A DNA stretch of 64,000 nt from NCBI RefSeq assembly GCF_001641265.1, contig NW_020167525.1, forward strand, positions 908,501 through 972,500. The letters are read 5' to 3'. Positions 1 to 10,180 of this stretch are shown here, in pieces; position 1 is the first letter of the stretch; each line of letters starts with the position of its first letter. A program made the translations under genes and the position numbers. This DNA comes from Pseudogymnoascus destructans. Lineage: Eukaryota; Ascomycota; Leotiomycetes; Thelebolales; Thelebolaceae. The notes beneath the pieces were generated by a model that saw nothing but the letters and a program-made list of their open reading frames with translations, did no database searches and had not been told where the DNA came from.

Positions 1-914
1 TCTAGCCACCCAAGGAAGGGATGAATTTACTAAGACAACACACTGTCTTAGGAAACAGAGCCAAAGGGTTGTAGCTTAGACTATTCCACAACGCAGCAAT
101 GAGGTGTATGATGTGGTGAAGTGGTTTAGACAAGTTGCAACAAATGTTGAGTCTGAGAACTCAGGGGTAAGTCAGAGGTTAGCACCTCACTGACTTTTCA
201 AAAACAGAGAATAACAAGATCAATGCTTGGAAGCTTGGAAAAGACGTAGAAGTATGTGCTAGTCGATTTACTGTATTGCCTGCTTGCCCTTTCTTAAGGA
301 AAGGGCAATCCTATTTATGCCATAGACAAATTATGTCATAACTTAACCAATCTTGTGACTTTCCATGACTAACCAGGCTTGGTAAATGTATTAGAAATCA
401 AGTGCGACCCACAACTAGCTTGCTAATCATGTAGTGAACGTAAGAGAATCCCATAGAACCATCTCTTGGGTTCCTAGCCTATAGGAAGTGAAAAGGAGGT
501 CCAAGGTCAGAGTACCTATAGACAAATTATGTCATAACTTAACCAATCTTGTGGGTAACTAAGGAGCGATGACGTGTAATGAATCATAGAGGGTTGTAGA
601 AGCTTCTAGAGCTATCGTTCATGTTCCTAGGCCTCTAGTTGGTAGAGATATGCCATGTGGTAGTATTGGCCCACCCCCTTAAGGAGGAGATTTTCTTAAT
701 AACTTGTTCAATGAGTGTCCAAATGATATGCCGTGATGTATGTAGCATAAACAGATGTAGTAGAAGAGTTTGCAGCAATCGTTGAGTAGTATTGCTTCTG
801 TTGTTGGTGTGATAAGCCAAGATATGTATGGTGACTTGTAGGTTTGAGGAGGAGATTTCTAAGTTTGCTCTTGAGTTTGATAGCAAACTGAGTGCAACGA
901 ATGTCAGTATGACA
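1..914 (-). repeat. Partial solo LTR-like repeat, family C (left copy)
   Basis: On the minus strand this reads TGTCATACTGACATTCG onward and is the inverted counterpart of 62055-62990. The match starts exactly at TG in both copies while the flanking bases differ, as expected for an LTR terminus. The copy runs off the left edge, so its other end and second target duplication cannot be seen. The copies differ by an internal indel near 318-360. It interrupts the recombinase gene to its right. Confidence 0.75.
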
Positions 915-1896
915 TTTGTCTTCCGGAAGAGAAGGTTAAGTTGAATTTCACCTCGTTCCTCATTGATAACGAGGATATGATGACTTTGAATTTGTAATAC
1001 CTCATCAATCCGAAGTAGGCATTGAAATGCAAGTGTATAGATAGCTTGTAGCATTATCCTACACTTCTGCCCACTCCAATAATATGTATGCTCATCATGA
1101 ATGAGTTTTTTACCAAACTCAACCTGTGAAATAGCTTGGTTAAACTTCCACATACACTGTAAATCATATGAAGTAAGAGCTCTTGCACTTGTAGAGACTT
1201 CACCAGCATGTGTCTAGAATCTATTAGTATAAAATACCTCGATGGGAATGAGAGAATTTACCTTCATCTTATTTAGGGCTCTCATATAGCGGGAAACTGT
1301 CGTTGATAACGAGGGATTTCCTTGCCAATTACCACTCTCAACAACTTGAAGCCATTCCCCATGACCACACTGATGTGGGCATATATAGGCAAACCAAAAG
1401 CTTATAGCTGCCCTCATTTTTAGAGCATGAGAGTATGTAGCAGCACAATCCTTCGTTCCTGACGAGTCAACTAGCTTCTTTGTCCTGGACGACCCTTTTC
1501 CAACTTTCCTTACCCCTTCTATTGTACTTAGGACTTCACAAGCATCCTGAATCCACTCACAAATATATTGTGGACACTTATTAGAAGCTGTATTAACCCC
1601 ATCCTCACCTTGTATAGGGTACTTTGCCTTAATAAATATAAGGAATTGTGTATGCATCCTAATATCTCGTTAGAGATGAGCGTTTTATAATAACTCGTTA
1701 CCTACGAGGTATATGCAGCATGTGTTGTAGGTGCTAAAGCAGCATTTGACGACTGCTTAATTTGGCTTGTACTTTGACGAAAACTGAATTCTTCATACGC
1801 AGTCTGGGCTTGTAACTCGTCAGCTAGTAATTGCCCTGTTGCTGTAATAAGATCCTCTCTATCTTCAAAATCCTCGTTCTCAGCGAGTGTATCCAT
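915..1896 (-). pseudogene. Crypton-type tyrosine recombinase, truncated and with a nonsense change
   Basis: A minus-strand gene starts at 1896. A likely 47-base intron (GTAGGT donor, CTAAC branch, ATTAG acceptor) lies near 1658-1704. The second segment holds a SAM-like N-terminal region of fungal tyrosine recombinases (around KMRAAISFWF and GNPSLSTTVSRYM). A third holds the start of the catalytic fold (AFQCLLRIDEVLQIQ, then LLFRKT). The stop at 1214-1216 is TAG where the frame otherwise continues, consistent with CAG to TAG. Coding sequence is cut at 914/915 by the family C LTR, so the distal catalytic His/Arg/Tyr part is missing. Family assignment is from motif resemblance only. Confidence 0.6.
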
Positions 1897-2171
1897 CTTA
1901 AAGCTTTAATAGTAGGTAAAGGGAAAGGTAGGTAAAAGGAAAGGTACGAGGGAAGGCGCTCTATATTATATAATCTGTGTAGAGCCTCATTAGATTCCTC
2001 GCTAAGGACGAGGAATAACCCTAACTCCTCGCTAACAATGAGACTAATCCTCGCTAACAATGAGACTAATCCTCGCTAACAACGAGACATTTGTACCCTC
2101 CTATTAAATATATATAGAGGCATTATTATTAAATAACATCATAAAATAATTTAGCTACAACTATATTAAAA

Positions 2172-3255
2172 ATGTCGCTCCCATTGAGAGATAAGAAGAT
2201 GTCTTCAAACACTCATCTACAACGAGAAATTGATGCAGGCCATACATCAATTGAATCATTTATTCCACCTAAAAATATAATTGATTCTGATATAAGAACA
2301 ATTACTGAGAAAAACTGACTTTTAAGCTGGGCCAATGCCTTTAACCTAGCTAAATATGAAGCTGAAAGGTAATATATTACTATATTTACTTATATATAGG
2401 TGCTAAAGGTTGTAAGAAATACATCGGTCCTATTGAGGAATCCTATAAACTTGTCATTCCAAATGAGCCAAAAAGGAAAAGGGACAACGCAGACAAAGAA
2501 GCCAGAAGGGTTGTTGACAATGAGGAAAACCAGAGAGTAGACAAAGAAGCCAAAAGGGTCGTTGACAATGAGGAAAACCAGAGAGTAGGGTCGTCGCCTA
2601 CTATAGTTCAGCGACCTCGGCTACTCTACTTACCACCAACCTCATCAAAAAGGGTCACTACCAACGACAGAGAGGGTTATATACAGCTTGATTTCCTTAA
2701 CAAAGGAGAACTTGTTCTTATTTCCTTAATTCCTATCCCACCATCAAAAACATATCAGGCATACAAGGAATTACCACAACTTATCCTCGACTGGGACGAG
2801 GAAAAAACCCTCGTTATTAACGACCAAAGTATACCACTTAAGTATTGGAAGATACTATATAAAGACAACCTTCCAACTTACTGGAAGGTAATTAAGAATA
2901 ACTGGTGTCATTGGAGGGTAAGCTACGATAATACACCTTATTACCTCGATACTAACGACTATTTTAGTTTGTTTATTACTCATTTGTTGCCTGCCAGAGG
3001 GACTGGGAGGTATTTTGGAAGAAGTATGGCGAATTCTCGTCTATAACGAGGCTCTATAGTACTCTCTGGGGGGAGCGTATAGCAGCTGATAAAGCAGATG
3101 CAGACTTAGCAAGGCAAGAGGTTGACTTTATAGCTACTTATATGCATCGTGGGGCACGAGGGAAAAGAGCAGTACTTATGAAGAAGGACATTGATATTGC
3201 TCGTTTATGGCGAGAAAACAATAATAGAAGTGTACAGTGGTGGCATACCTTCTAG
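2172..3255 (+). pseudogene. Uncharacterised element-borne gene, divergent from the recombinase
   Basis: A plus-strand gene, not recognised. ATG at 2172 opens about 48 codons to a TGA at 2316-2318 that would be TGG before one G-to-A change. Coding then seems to resume around 2402 and runs open to 2917. A good intron follows at 2918-2967 (GTAAGC donor, TACTAAC branch, TTTTAG acceptor), then open frame to TAG at 3255. The junction around 2369-2400 does not join in frame as a normal intron, so the gene is probably decayed. The product is charged and holds a tandem 16-residue duplication (DKEARRVVDNEENQRV and a near copy). It shares the 1897-2171 intergenic space with the recombinase. Confidence 0.45.
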
Positions 3256-3736
3256 TATATAGTAGACTATAGGCTATATAGAGCAATTTACTTCCGAAAA
3301 ATGATATTTATATAGGCTATATATCAAAATTCTCGTTGGAAACGAGGAATCACCTGCGCATGCGCAGGTGATTTTTCACTAGTTTGCCGAATTCCGCCAT
3401 TCTGTGAAGCCTTGTTTATCGCATATCGTGGCTTCGTCGCCCACGTTCTGAGCTGCTGCGCCACAGATGATGATACGGCAGCAAACGACGCTACCTGAAA
3501 AGTAACCACCAGCCTTGTACTTCTCCCCACCAACCCATAACGTTACTATTTGTATCTGTTCATCAACCCAAACGTCAACCAGCTATTGCTTGGGTTTATT
3601 CTCAACTCATACAACATATCAGGTCAGATAAGGCTGCCCGCTCTTAAGCCAACGTCACTATCCCAGCGAACAGCCTTTCCCTCCTCTGCCCCTCCCTCCT
3701 CTGCCCCTCATATCGGCGCATTCGGAAATCGCCAAG
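3256..3736. other. Boundary between left transposon block and first host gene
   Basis: No gene is supported. It holds a 26-base perfect palindrome (3348-3373) and, from about 3540, the probable promoter and leader of the DnaJ gene, with a pyrimidine-rich duplicated CCCTCCTCTGCC element near 3680-3707. Confidence 0.6.
3348..3373. repeat. 26-base perfect palindrome
   Basis: The core CACCTGCGCA followed by TGCGCAGGTG is extended by AAT and ATT on either side. It lies directly beside a CTCGTT/AACGAG pair (3331-3346) at the edge of the left transposon block. It could be an element terminus or a binding site. Confidence 0.7.
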
Positions 3737-5389
3737 ATGGTCGCAGACCTCACCTACTACAATGTCCTTGCGGTAAAGCCGGAGGCCACCGAGCTGGAGA
3801 TCAAGAAGGCATACAGAAAGCTTGCCATTATACACCATCCAGGTAGGTTTCATTTGCGGTATATGGACCCTTGGAATATAAGACTGATGAGACAGATAAA
3901 AACCCCAGCGACGAGACTGCACACGCCAAATTCCAAGCGATCGGTGAAGCCTACCAAGTCCTCAGCGACCCCGACCTGAGGAGATCGTACGATAAATTCG
4001 GAAAAGACCATGCCCAGCCCAGTGAGGGCTTCACGGATCCTGCCGAATTTTTCGGAACGATCTTTGGAGGAGACGCATTCGTGGATTTGATTGGCGAAAT
4101 ATCACTTATGAAGGATCTCACGAAGACGATGGACATTACCATGACAGGGGAAGCGGAGGGAGAGGACGAAGATCATGCTGCCGCGACTGAGGCAGCAGCC
4201 CAAGGGGGTGTTCCTGGAGAGAAAGTCCCGACAGACGAAAAGGCGGCTTCATCTCCCCCACCTGCCGCATCAGCAGCCGATGCGACCGAACCTCAGACAG
4301 AGAAGGCATACGCATTCGATCATACCACCGGGAAACGCTACGAAACTGACCCCCTGACAGAGAAGCCATTGTCGAACCCGACCTTACCTTCTGCGTCTGG
4401 CACATCCACCCCAGGGAGAGGAATACCAACACGGCCTGCGATCATGTCTAAGAGCGACTCTGAGGCGCAACTAGATGCTGCTGGTATAACTGAGGAGGAG
4501 AAGGAGCTTCGCAAGAAGGAGAAGAAGAAGGCTGGCTTGTCGAAAGAGCAACGTGAGCAGTTGGCGGAATATGAGAAGGAGCGCATAAATATCCGCAAGG
4601 AGCGCGTAGAGACTCTGGCCAAGAAGATGATTGATCGAATCAGCATCTGGACCGAGACCGACAAGGGAGACGATGTGACCAAAGCATTCCAGGAGAAGAC
4701 GAGACTTGAGGTGGAGAACTTGAAGATGGAATCCTTCGGACTCGATATTCTGCACGCGATAGGAGCTACCTACTTGTCAAAAGCTGGCGCTTTGTTAAAG
4801 TCACAGAAGTTCCTCGGAATAGGGGGCTTCTTTTCGCGGCTGAAGGATAAGGGAACCCTGGCAAAGGATACCTGGAACACCATTTCCAGTGCAATCGACG
4901 CACAGATGACCATGGAGGAGATGGCCAAGATGGAGGAGAAGGGCGGAGAGGACTGGACAGATGAGAGACGTGTTGAGTACGAGAGACGAGTGACTGGAAA
5001 GATCCTCACCGCTGCGTGGCGCGGAAGCAAGTTCGAAATCCAGGGTGTACTAAGAGACGTTTGTGACGAGGTCCTACACGACAAGAGGGTGCCGATGTCG
5101 AAGCGTCTGGAGAGAGCCCAGGCTCTGGTTATCAGTGGTGAAATATATGCGAAGGTATGTTGCATTCTATATCCCTATCTATACAACTTGATGCTGACTA
5201 TACTAGGCTAAGCGTGACCCCGAGGAGGAGGGTGATTATATGGCATTTGAACAATTAGTTGCGGAAGCTGCAGCTAAGAAGGAGAAGAAGAAGGGCAAGG
5301 ATAAGAAGGCTGACGGCGCCAAGTCTCCCGTACCTAAGGAGGCTGAGGCTGCTGCCGCTGCTGCGGATGCTCCAAACGTGCCAAAGTAA
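3737..5389 (+). CDS. DnaJ/Hsp40 co-chaperone, Caj1/Djp1 type
   Basis: Three exons: 3737-3842, 3896-5154 and 5207-5389 (introns of 53 and 52 bases), giving 515 residues in frame. The J domain occupies about residues 5-75. The HPD signature that stimulates Hsp70 ATPase activity sits at residues 34-36, with its Asp codon split by intron 1. A Glu/Ala-rich linker follows, then a DnaJ-X-type helical region (about residues 190-440) and a Lys/Ala-rich tail. There is no Gly/Phe-rich or zinc-finger region, so it is a class III J-protein. Yeast relatives are Djp1 (peroxisomal protein import, ER-mitochondria traffic) and Caj1. Which one this matches cannot be settled from sequence reading alone. Confidence 0.9.
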
Positions 5390-5977
5390 AGGGGATGAGT
5401 AGATAATTTAGAAGTGAGACGTCATTGAGATAGCAATGCAATAATGTCCGAGAGGAAATACCCATAAAGCTTTCCTGGATATCAAGGTTGCTTGGGGTTC
5501 TTAACAACCACAATTTCAACTTGCAGTTTCGAATTTTACAGCTACGTGATTCATGAAGTCGTACACTGCACATCGAAAGCAAGGATACAACCCCCATAAC
5601 ACAATTTGAAGTGCTTTATTTTAGCTAGCGATATTTTTACAAATGAAAATAGCCTATTCTTCTTCCTAGCCAAATGGCGGCATATCTACCTTGGGTATCA
5701 TACTGTACAGAACAAATGAACTGATGTTAAATGAGCGAGTGGACCTCATAGCCTCCTTCCCCCAAACAAACTCCGAGCGATACCACGCTGCTAACTCCCT
5801 ACACACAACCCCAAAGCCAAAGATGTTATTATCCGGTCGCCTGCGCACCATCTCCATCTGTAGCAATTACGCCTTATAAACGCCTTCAAAATCTCGACCG
5901 GGACGTTGGCGCGATGATCTCCGCTCGAATTCCGAATATCGCCGCCTCATCCTGAGAGTTTTGATGGATAAGGCCGT
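5390..5977. other. Intergenic, convergent genes
   Basis: The 3' ends of the DnaJ gene and the minus-strand coiled-coil gene face each other. I see no further gene, only presumed 3' UTRs. Confidence 0.6.
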
Positions 5978-8047
5978 TCAAATTCCTGAGACAACGGTCT
6001 CGGTGTCATCGTCGTTATCATCCGCAATAAGCACGCGCCCTCCAAGTTCAACGTCGCTGACATGCACTTTATAAGCTAGTGCCTTATTACCGTCAAGTAT
6101 AAGTTCTTCCGTCCATCCAAGACATCGTTTTATACTCTGATTCATCTTCTGGCTATCGACCAGAAGCTGCTGGTATTTTTCTAGATCCAGCTGTAATCTC
6201 TCTTCATCACGCTTTCTGTGGCGTGCATCGCTTTCTGCCAAAGCAGTAGGGCTGAGGGTCCCGTCATCGACAGAGTCCAACTCAGAGGCGTCGTCGTCGC
6301 CTTCATCGTCGTACTCCTCGCCGCTCATATCGGAAAATTGATCTTCTTCACTAATTCCACTCAGACTTAGATGGCTACCAATGGAGGACCGGGTCGCTGC
6401 TGTAGCTATAGAGAGGCGTCCAGACCGACTCAGTCGGCGATATCTCCGTAGTTCAGCGCTTTGCTTTCGCATCTCGCGCTCAAGGGTTCGGTTGATTGCT
6501 GCAAGTGACGAGTTTGTTATCTCGAGGTCAAGCACCTTCCTTTCCCGCCGGGCATTTGCAGCAAGTTCGTTTAACTGCTCCAGCGAGCCTCCGGCCTTCA
6601 CTGGGCTCCTCAATCCGGAAACCGAGGATGAATCATCTGCCAAGGCAGGCTCCGAACCTTCCTCTGTTGAAGAAAGGCTTGTCCTGTCAATGGTAACTGG
6701 TAGAGGCACATTGCGAACTTCATTCGACTCTACCGCCGAGCGTGACTCGTCTAGTTGGCCAACGCCGGGAGATTTGGCACGAGACCAAAAAGGATTGGGC
6801 GTTGGACCCTCGTCTCCGGAAGTAGGGGCCCCGTTCTGATAAAGTGGTGGTGACGTATAGGGTGCTTGAGTTAAGGGAGGCGAAGTATAGGGTGCCGAGG
6901 CCAGAGGAGGTGAAGCATAGGCTGCTGAGGCCAAAGGAGGCGAAAAGGGAACTGGGATTGAGGGGGGCGAAACGGTTGAAATCCTTCTGGCCACATAGGT
7001 ATTGTTGTGATCAGCAGGCTTCGTAGGTGATGAGGGCCGTGATGGCCTAGAGGGCCGGCCTTGGAATGCAAGTCGAGGTGGTCCAGAAAATGGTGCGGTT
7101 GACACTGTCGATCCTGCGCGGGTGTATGGTAACTTTGTAATATCCGGGATCCCATTGGCGTGAACAAATCTCGGCCTGGATTTATCCTCCGATGCGGGCA
7201 AAGTTGGCGATGGCCCATGTTGGTTTGTGGGGGAGGGAATTGCGTTCCCGTTCGCATAAAGGAAGCTGTTCTGCTTTGGAGCACCGGGGCGTTGGCGAGA
7301 GGGTTGTGAGTTATTCGATTTTGCGTCGCTGGCATAGAAGAACTTCCCCGCTTGCTGCGATTGTGCACTCCCAACATCCGATATGGTTGGGCTAAATGAG
7401 ACAGTGGGCTTTGGCGGGAGGTCGTCGAGTTGAGACAGCAGACCCCCGCTATACACCAGATTCCCTCCAGATGCAAGAGTGGGCTCCGTTGGTCTCAGTG
7501 CTGTCGGAGTGCCAGTGGGAGTCGGGTTCGCACTATCCAGCCTCGATTTTCTCGACCCGGACCTTGGTGTGATGTTGTCGCTGAGAAAGGAGCCGACGGG
7601 GGTTGCTGTGCGTTCGTCCCTTTGAGGGCCGCTGGTGGTGGTGTCCTGACGCGTCGCTCGTCGAAGCAATGGTGTCACAACGTTTGCAGGACTTGCGCCT
7701 GCGATTTTGGGAGTCAAAGGTGTGGTGTTTATTGTTTTCATGCCCGCTGCGCCCAAAGGCGACATGACTGGCCTCTGGCCATGAGGATTCGGCTTATCGA
7801 CAGGCATGGCATTGCCGCTTTTCGAAGTTAGAGGACCATTCGGCGCTCGCATTATCGCATTCTGCTCGTCGGGGTTCAGAGCAGGCAATCCTTTTGACTG
7901 TCGGGTGGTACTGTCTGTTGGTGTTGGTGTTGTTGGTGATGCTGGGTATGATGCGGTGTGGTCTTGTTTGGAGTGGGCCGTTATTATGATCTTCGATTGG
8001 AGTTTGGCCGTGGAAATGCGCCAATATGTACTGTACCTTTTGGTCAT
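5978..8047 (-). CDS. Unrecognised Ser/Pro-rich protein with C-terminal coiled coil
   Basis: A single open frame of 689 codons. I do not recognise the family. The N-terminal two thirds are Ser/Thr/Pro-rich and look disordered, with repeated SPxK/TPxK-like sites. Four imperfect copies of a SPPL-x(3-4)-PY unit lie around residues 370-405. From about residue 490 there is a predicted helical stretch (LEITNSSLAAINRTLEREMRKQ), then an acidic Asp/Glu run, then a second helical segment ending near VDSQKMNQSIKRCLGWTEEL. The start is uncertain: a later Met (for example MPVDKPNPHGQ) may be the true one. It shares a 486-base divergent promoter region with the cytochrome b5 gene. Confidence 0.7.
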   Translation of the reverse strand: MTKRYSTYWRISTAKLQSKIIITAHSKQDHTASYPASPTTPTPTDSTTRQSKGLPALNPDEQNAIMRAPNGPLTSKSGNAMPVDKPNPHGQRPVMSPLGAAGMKTINTTPLTPKIAGASPANVVTPLLRRATRQDTTTSGPQRDERTATPVGSFLSDNITPRSGSRKSRLDSANPTPTGTPTALRPTEPTLASGGNLVYSGGLLSQLDDLPPKPTVSFSPTISDVGSAQSQQAGKFFYASDAKSNNSQPSRQRPGAPKQNSFLYANGNAIPSPTNQHGPSPTLPASEDKSRPRFVHANGIPDITKLPYTRAGSTVSTAPFSGPPRLAFQGRPSRPSRPSSPTKPADHNNTYVARRISTVSPPSIPVPFSPPLASAAYASPPLASAPYTSPPLTQAPYTSPPLYQNGAPTSGDEGPTPNPFWSRAKSPGVGQLDESRSAVESNEVRNVPLPVTIDRTSLSSTEEGSEPALADDSSSVSGLRSPVKAGGSLEQLNELAANARRERKVLDLEITNSSLAAINRTLEREMRKQSAELRRYRRLSRSGRLSIATAATRSSIGSHLSLSGISEEDQFSDMSGEEYDDEGDDDASELDSVDDGTLSPTALAESDARHRKRDEERLQLDLEKYQQLLVDSQKMNQSIKRCLGWTEELILDGNKALAYKVHVSDVELGGRVLIADDNDDDTETVVSGI

Positions 8048-8533
8048 TCGACTGTCAACCCACGCAATTACTTTTACCCCTCTACGGATGAGTATCAGCG
8101 GGGAGAAGGAGGAGATCTTTATTGTATTATAACTTATCTATTCTATTTGCTGCCTTCTATTATTTACATGGTAACCGGATCAAATTTCTGCCGCTCATCA
8201 TCGCCGGTGTCCCCTGTCTCAGTTTACTTCGCAACGTAAACAAAGACAACCGATCGATGCACCCGGACTGTACAGTCAGTACCTCTATTCATGTACTCCT
8301 GTCAAGCCACCACCACCATCCCCACCCTCGGCAGTACACAAGTACTTTGGGCTAAGTAACTCTGATAAGAGTAACTCTTATATGCTTATCGCATCTTCTG
8401 TCTCACGAACTTCACGAACTATAATATATTTCCCCCTTCAAACTAACTCGCATCGCATCGCATAACATCTCATCTTATACCCTCGCCTCTCCCCAAGGCC
8501 ATAGCGGCGCCCTTCCCCGCGTCCAACCCTGTT
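8048..8533. promoter_or_regulatory. Divergent promoter region
   Basis: It separates the minus-strand coiled-coil gene from the plus-strand cytochrome b5 gene. There is an AT-rich TATAATATAT near 8420 and pyrimidine-rich runs before 8534. No coding signal is supported. Confidence 0.5.
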
Positions 8534-9538
8534 ATGACTCTGATCGGCGTGGCAATACTAATCGCCACTTTCACAATCTTCCTCTTCAAGGTGCCGCCCT
8601 CAACATGGCTAGCCGCCTGGTTCCCGAGGAAGGCTGACGGCGGCGGCGATGTCTCGAATGGTGATCTGGATAAGACAAAGGCGGGCCAGGTAGAAGATGG
8701 GGGTGAAACCAAGGGAGATGGCAAGGGAGAGAAGGAAGACAAGGAGGACATCACACTTCCGGATGCGGGCGCGAAGGAAGCCAAGGCTGAGATGGACCGG
8801 AAGGCAATGCCTCCTCCTCCAAGCTTCCTGGTTAAACCACCGAGTGCACCCAGCAATGGAGCTCCACCAGCACAAGGCGCATCTCGAAATGGCCCAGCTG
8901 CACCATCACAGCCATCTGCTCGAGGCCAGGGCCTCTCCGCCCCCGCGCTTCCTCCCTTCCCAGCTCTCAATTCCGCACAGCGCGCTTCCGACAGCCGCGG
9001 CGCGCCACGGTTAAACCCCATACCTTTAGTGCAACCCCCTCTTCGCTCGGTCTATTCCGCGTCTCCACCAGGGCGGTCGCCTGCCCCAAACCGCGGTGGA
9101 AACTTCTCCCTGGCGCCGCCGCCGACACATAGCTCGATTCCTCCCAAGCCCAGGCTAAAGGTTGGGTTGACGCCTGGCCACTCCCCGCTTGATTGGGCTA
9201 AGTTGTCCGAGGCGCCGAATGCCAATCTGCGGGGGCTTCCGGCAGATACTCCGTATCTGAAGGTTACGCCCTCGCAGTTGCGGCACTATACGGGGCGAAA
9301 GGGGAAGGATGCTTGGACGGTGTTGGGGGGGAAGGTGTATAATATCACGCCGTATCTGCCATACCATCCTGGCGGAGAACCTGAGCTCATGAAGTGTGCT
9401 GGTCGGGATGGCACGAAGTTATTCGCTGAGATCCATCCTTGGGTAAACTGGGAAGGGATGCTTGGGGCGTGCTTGGTTGGCATTGCTGTGGGAGAATCAG
9501 AGGTGAAGGAGGTCAGTGCATTAGAGAGTATGGACTAG
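8534..9538 (+). CDS. Membrane-anchored cytochrome b5-domain protein
   Basis: A single exon of 334 residues. A hydrophobic segment at about residues 3-18 should act as an N-terminal signal anchor. Residues 30-225 are a low-complexity Pro/Ala/Lys linker. The cytochrome b5 heme-binding fold fills about residues 235-330. The first axial His is in the HPGG motif (His278) and the second in the EIHPW stretch (His301). The architecture resembles yeast Irc21 and the b5 part of animal b5-reductase type 4, without a reductase domain here. It is expected at ER-type membranes as an electron carrier, but the partner cannot be inferred. Confidence 0.85.
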   Translation: MTLIGVAILIATFTIFLFKVPPSTWLAAWFPRKADGGGDVSNGDLDKTKAGQVEDGGETKGDGKGEKEDKEDITLPDAGAKEAKAEMDRKAMPPPPSFLVKPPSAPSNGAPPAQGASRNGPAAPSQPSARGQGLSAPALPPFPALNSAQRASDSRGAPRLNPIPLVQPPLRSVYSASPPGRSPAPNRGGNFSLAPPPTHSSIPPKPRLKVGLTPGHSPLDWAKLSEAPNANLRGLPADTPYLKVTPSQLRHYTGRKGKDAWTVLGGKVYNITPYLPYHPGGEPELMKCAGRDGTKLFAEIHPWVNWEGMLGACLVGIAVGESEVKEVSALESMD

Positions 9539-10180
9539 AGTATATAGGTTTCCTCTGCATTTATAGCGGGCATGTGTAATGATAGAAACTGAGGCACTAG
9601 ACTAATCGATATATGATACCATTGGATTATGCCACCTTTGGACCTCGTGCGGTTGTCAATCCTGTGCGAGTTGCAAGAAATTTTTGTTTACATGATTATG
9701 ATCGTATCGAGGGGTTTGAGGTCAATATATACTTTATAGGGTGAAGATTATCATTTCCACTCGATATGAGTGTATTATATAATAAATAGCCCATAAGCTC
9801 GCAGGCCCTGGACAGAAAGGCCCCTCTCCGACAAACTGTTCCACAGGCCCTCGCTCAGAATTTCTCTCAACCCGCACGGCCTCTTCCTTGCATTTTTTAA
9901 CAGGAGACGGCAATACTGATGCCATATTATGGACTTACACGGTCGCGTCCCTCAACTTGTATCCTGACGATGCCTACGATCGACGTAGGACAGTCTGGGA
10001 CGGATCTGAAGAGGGTGAGAGTACTTAATCGCGTATTGGCCTCGTAGAGCCATACTAGGATCCGGCTGATCAAGTGTGGTGGTAATATAGACCGGTTTCA
10101 GTTCAGCTGTTGGACAACATAAGCTGGATCCACACATCAGCTTTCGTAGGGAGTAATAATCGGCCCTAATTAAACTGTCC
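9539..10180. other. Intergenic, convergent genes
   Basis: Tail-to-tail spacer between the b5 protein and NBS1. It is AT-rich near 9540-9800. I see no supported gene. Confidence 0.6.

Noticed and set aside
3324..3533. 69-codon minus-strand frame next to the palindrome
   Set aside because: No recognisable product, no intron or promoter signal, and it spans the element boundary.
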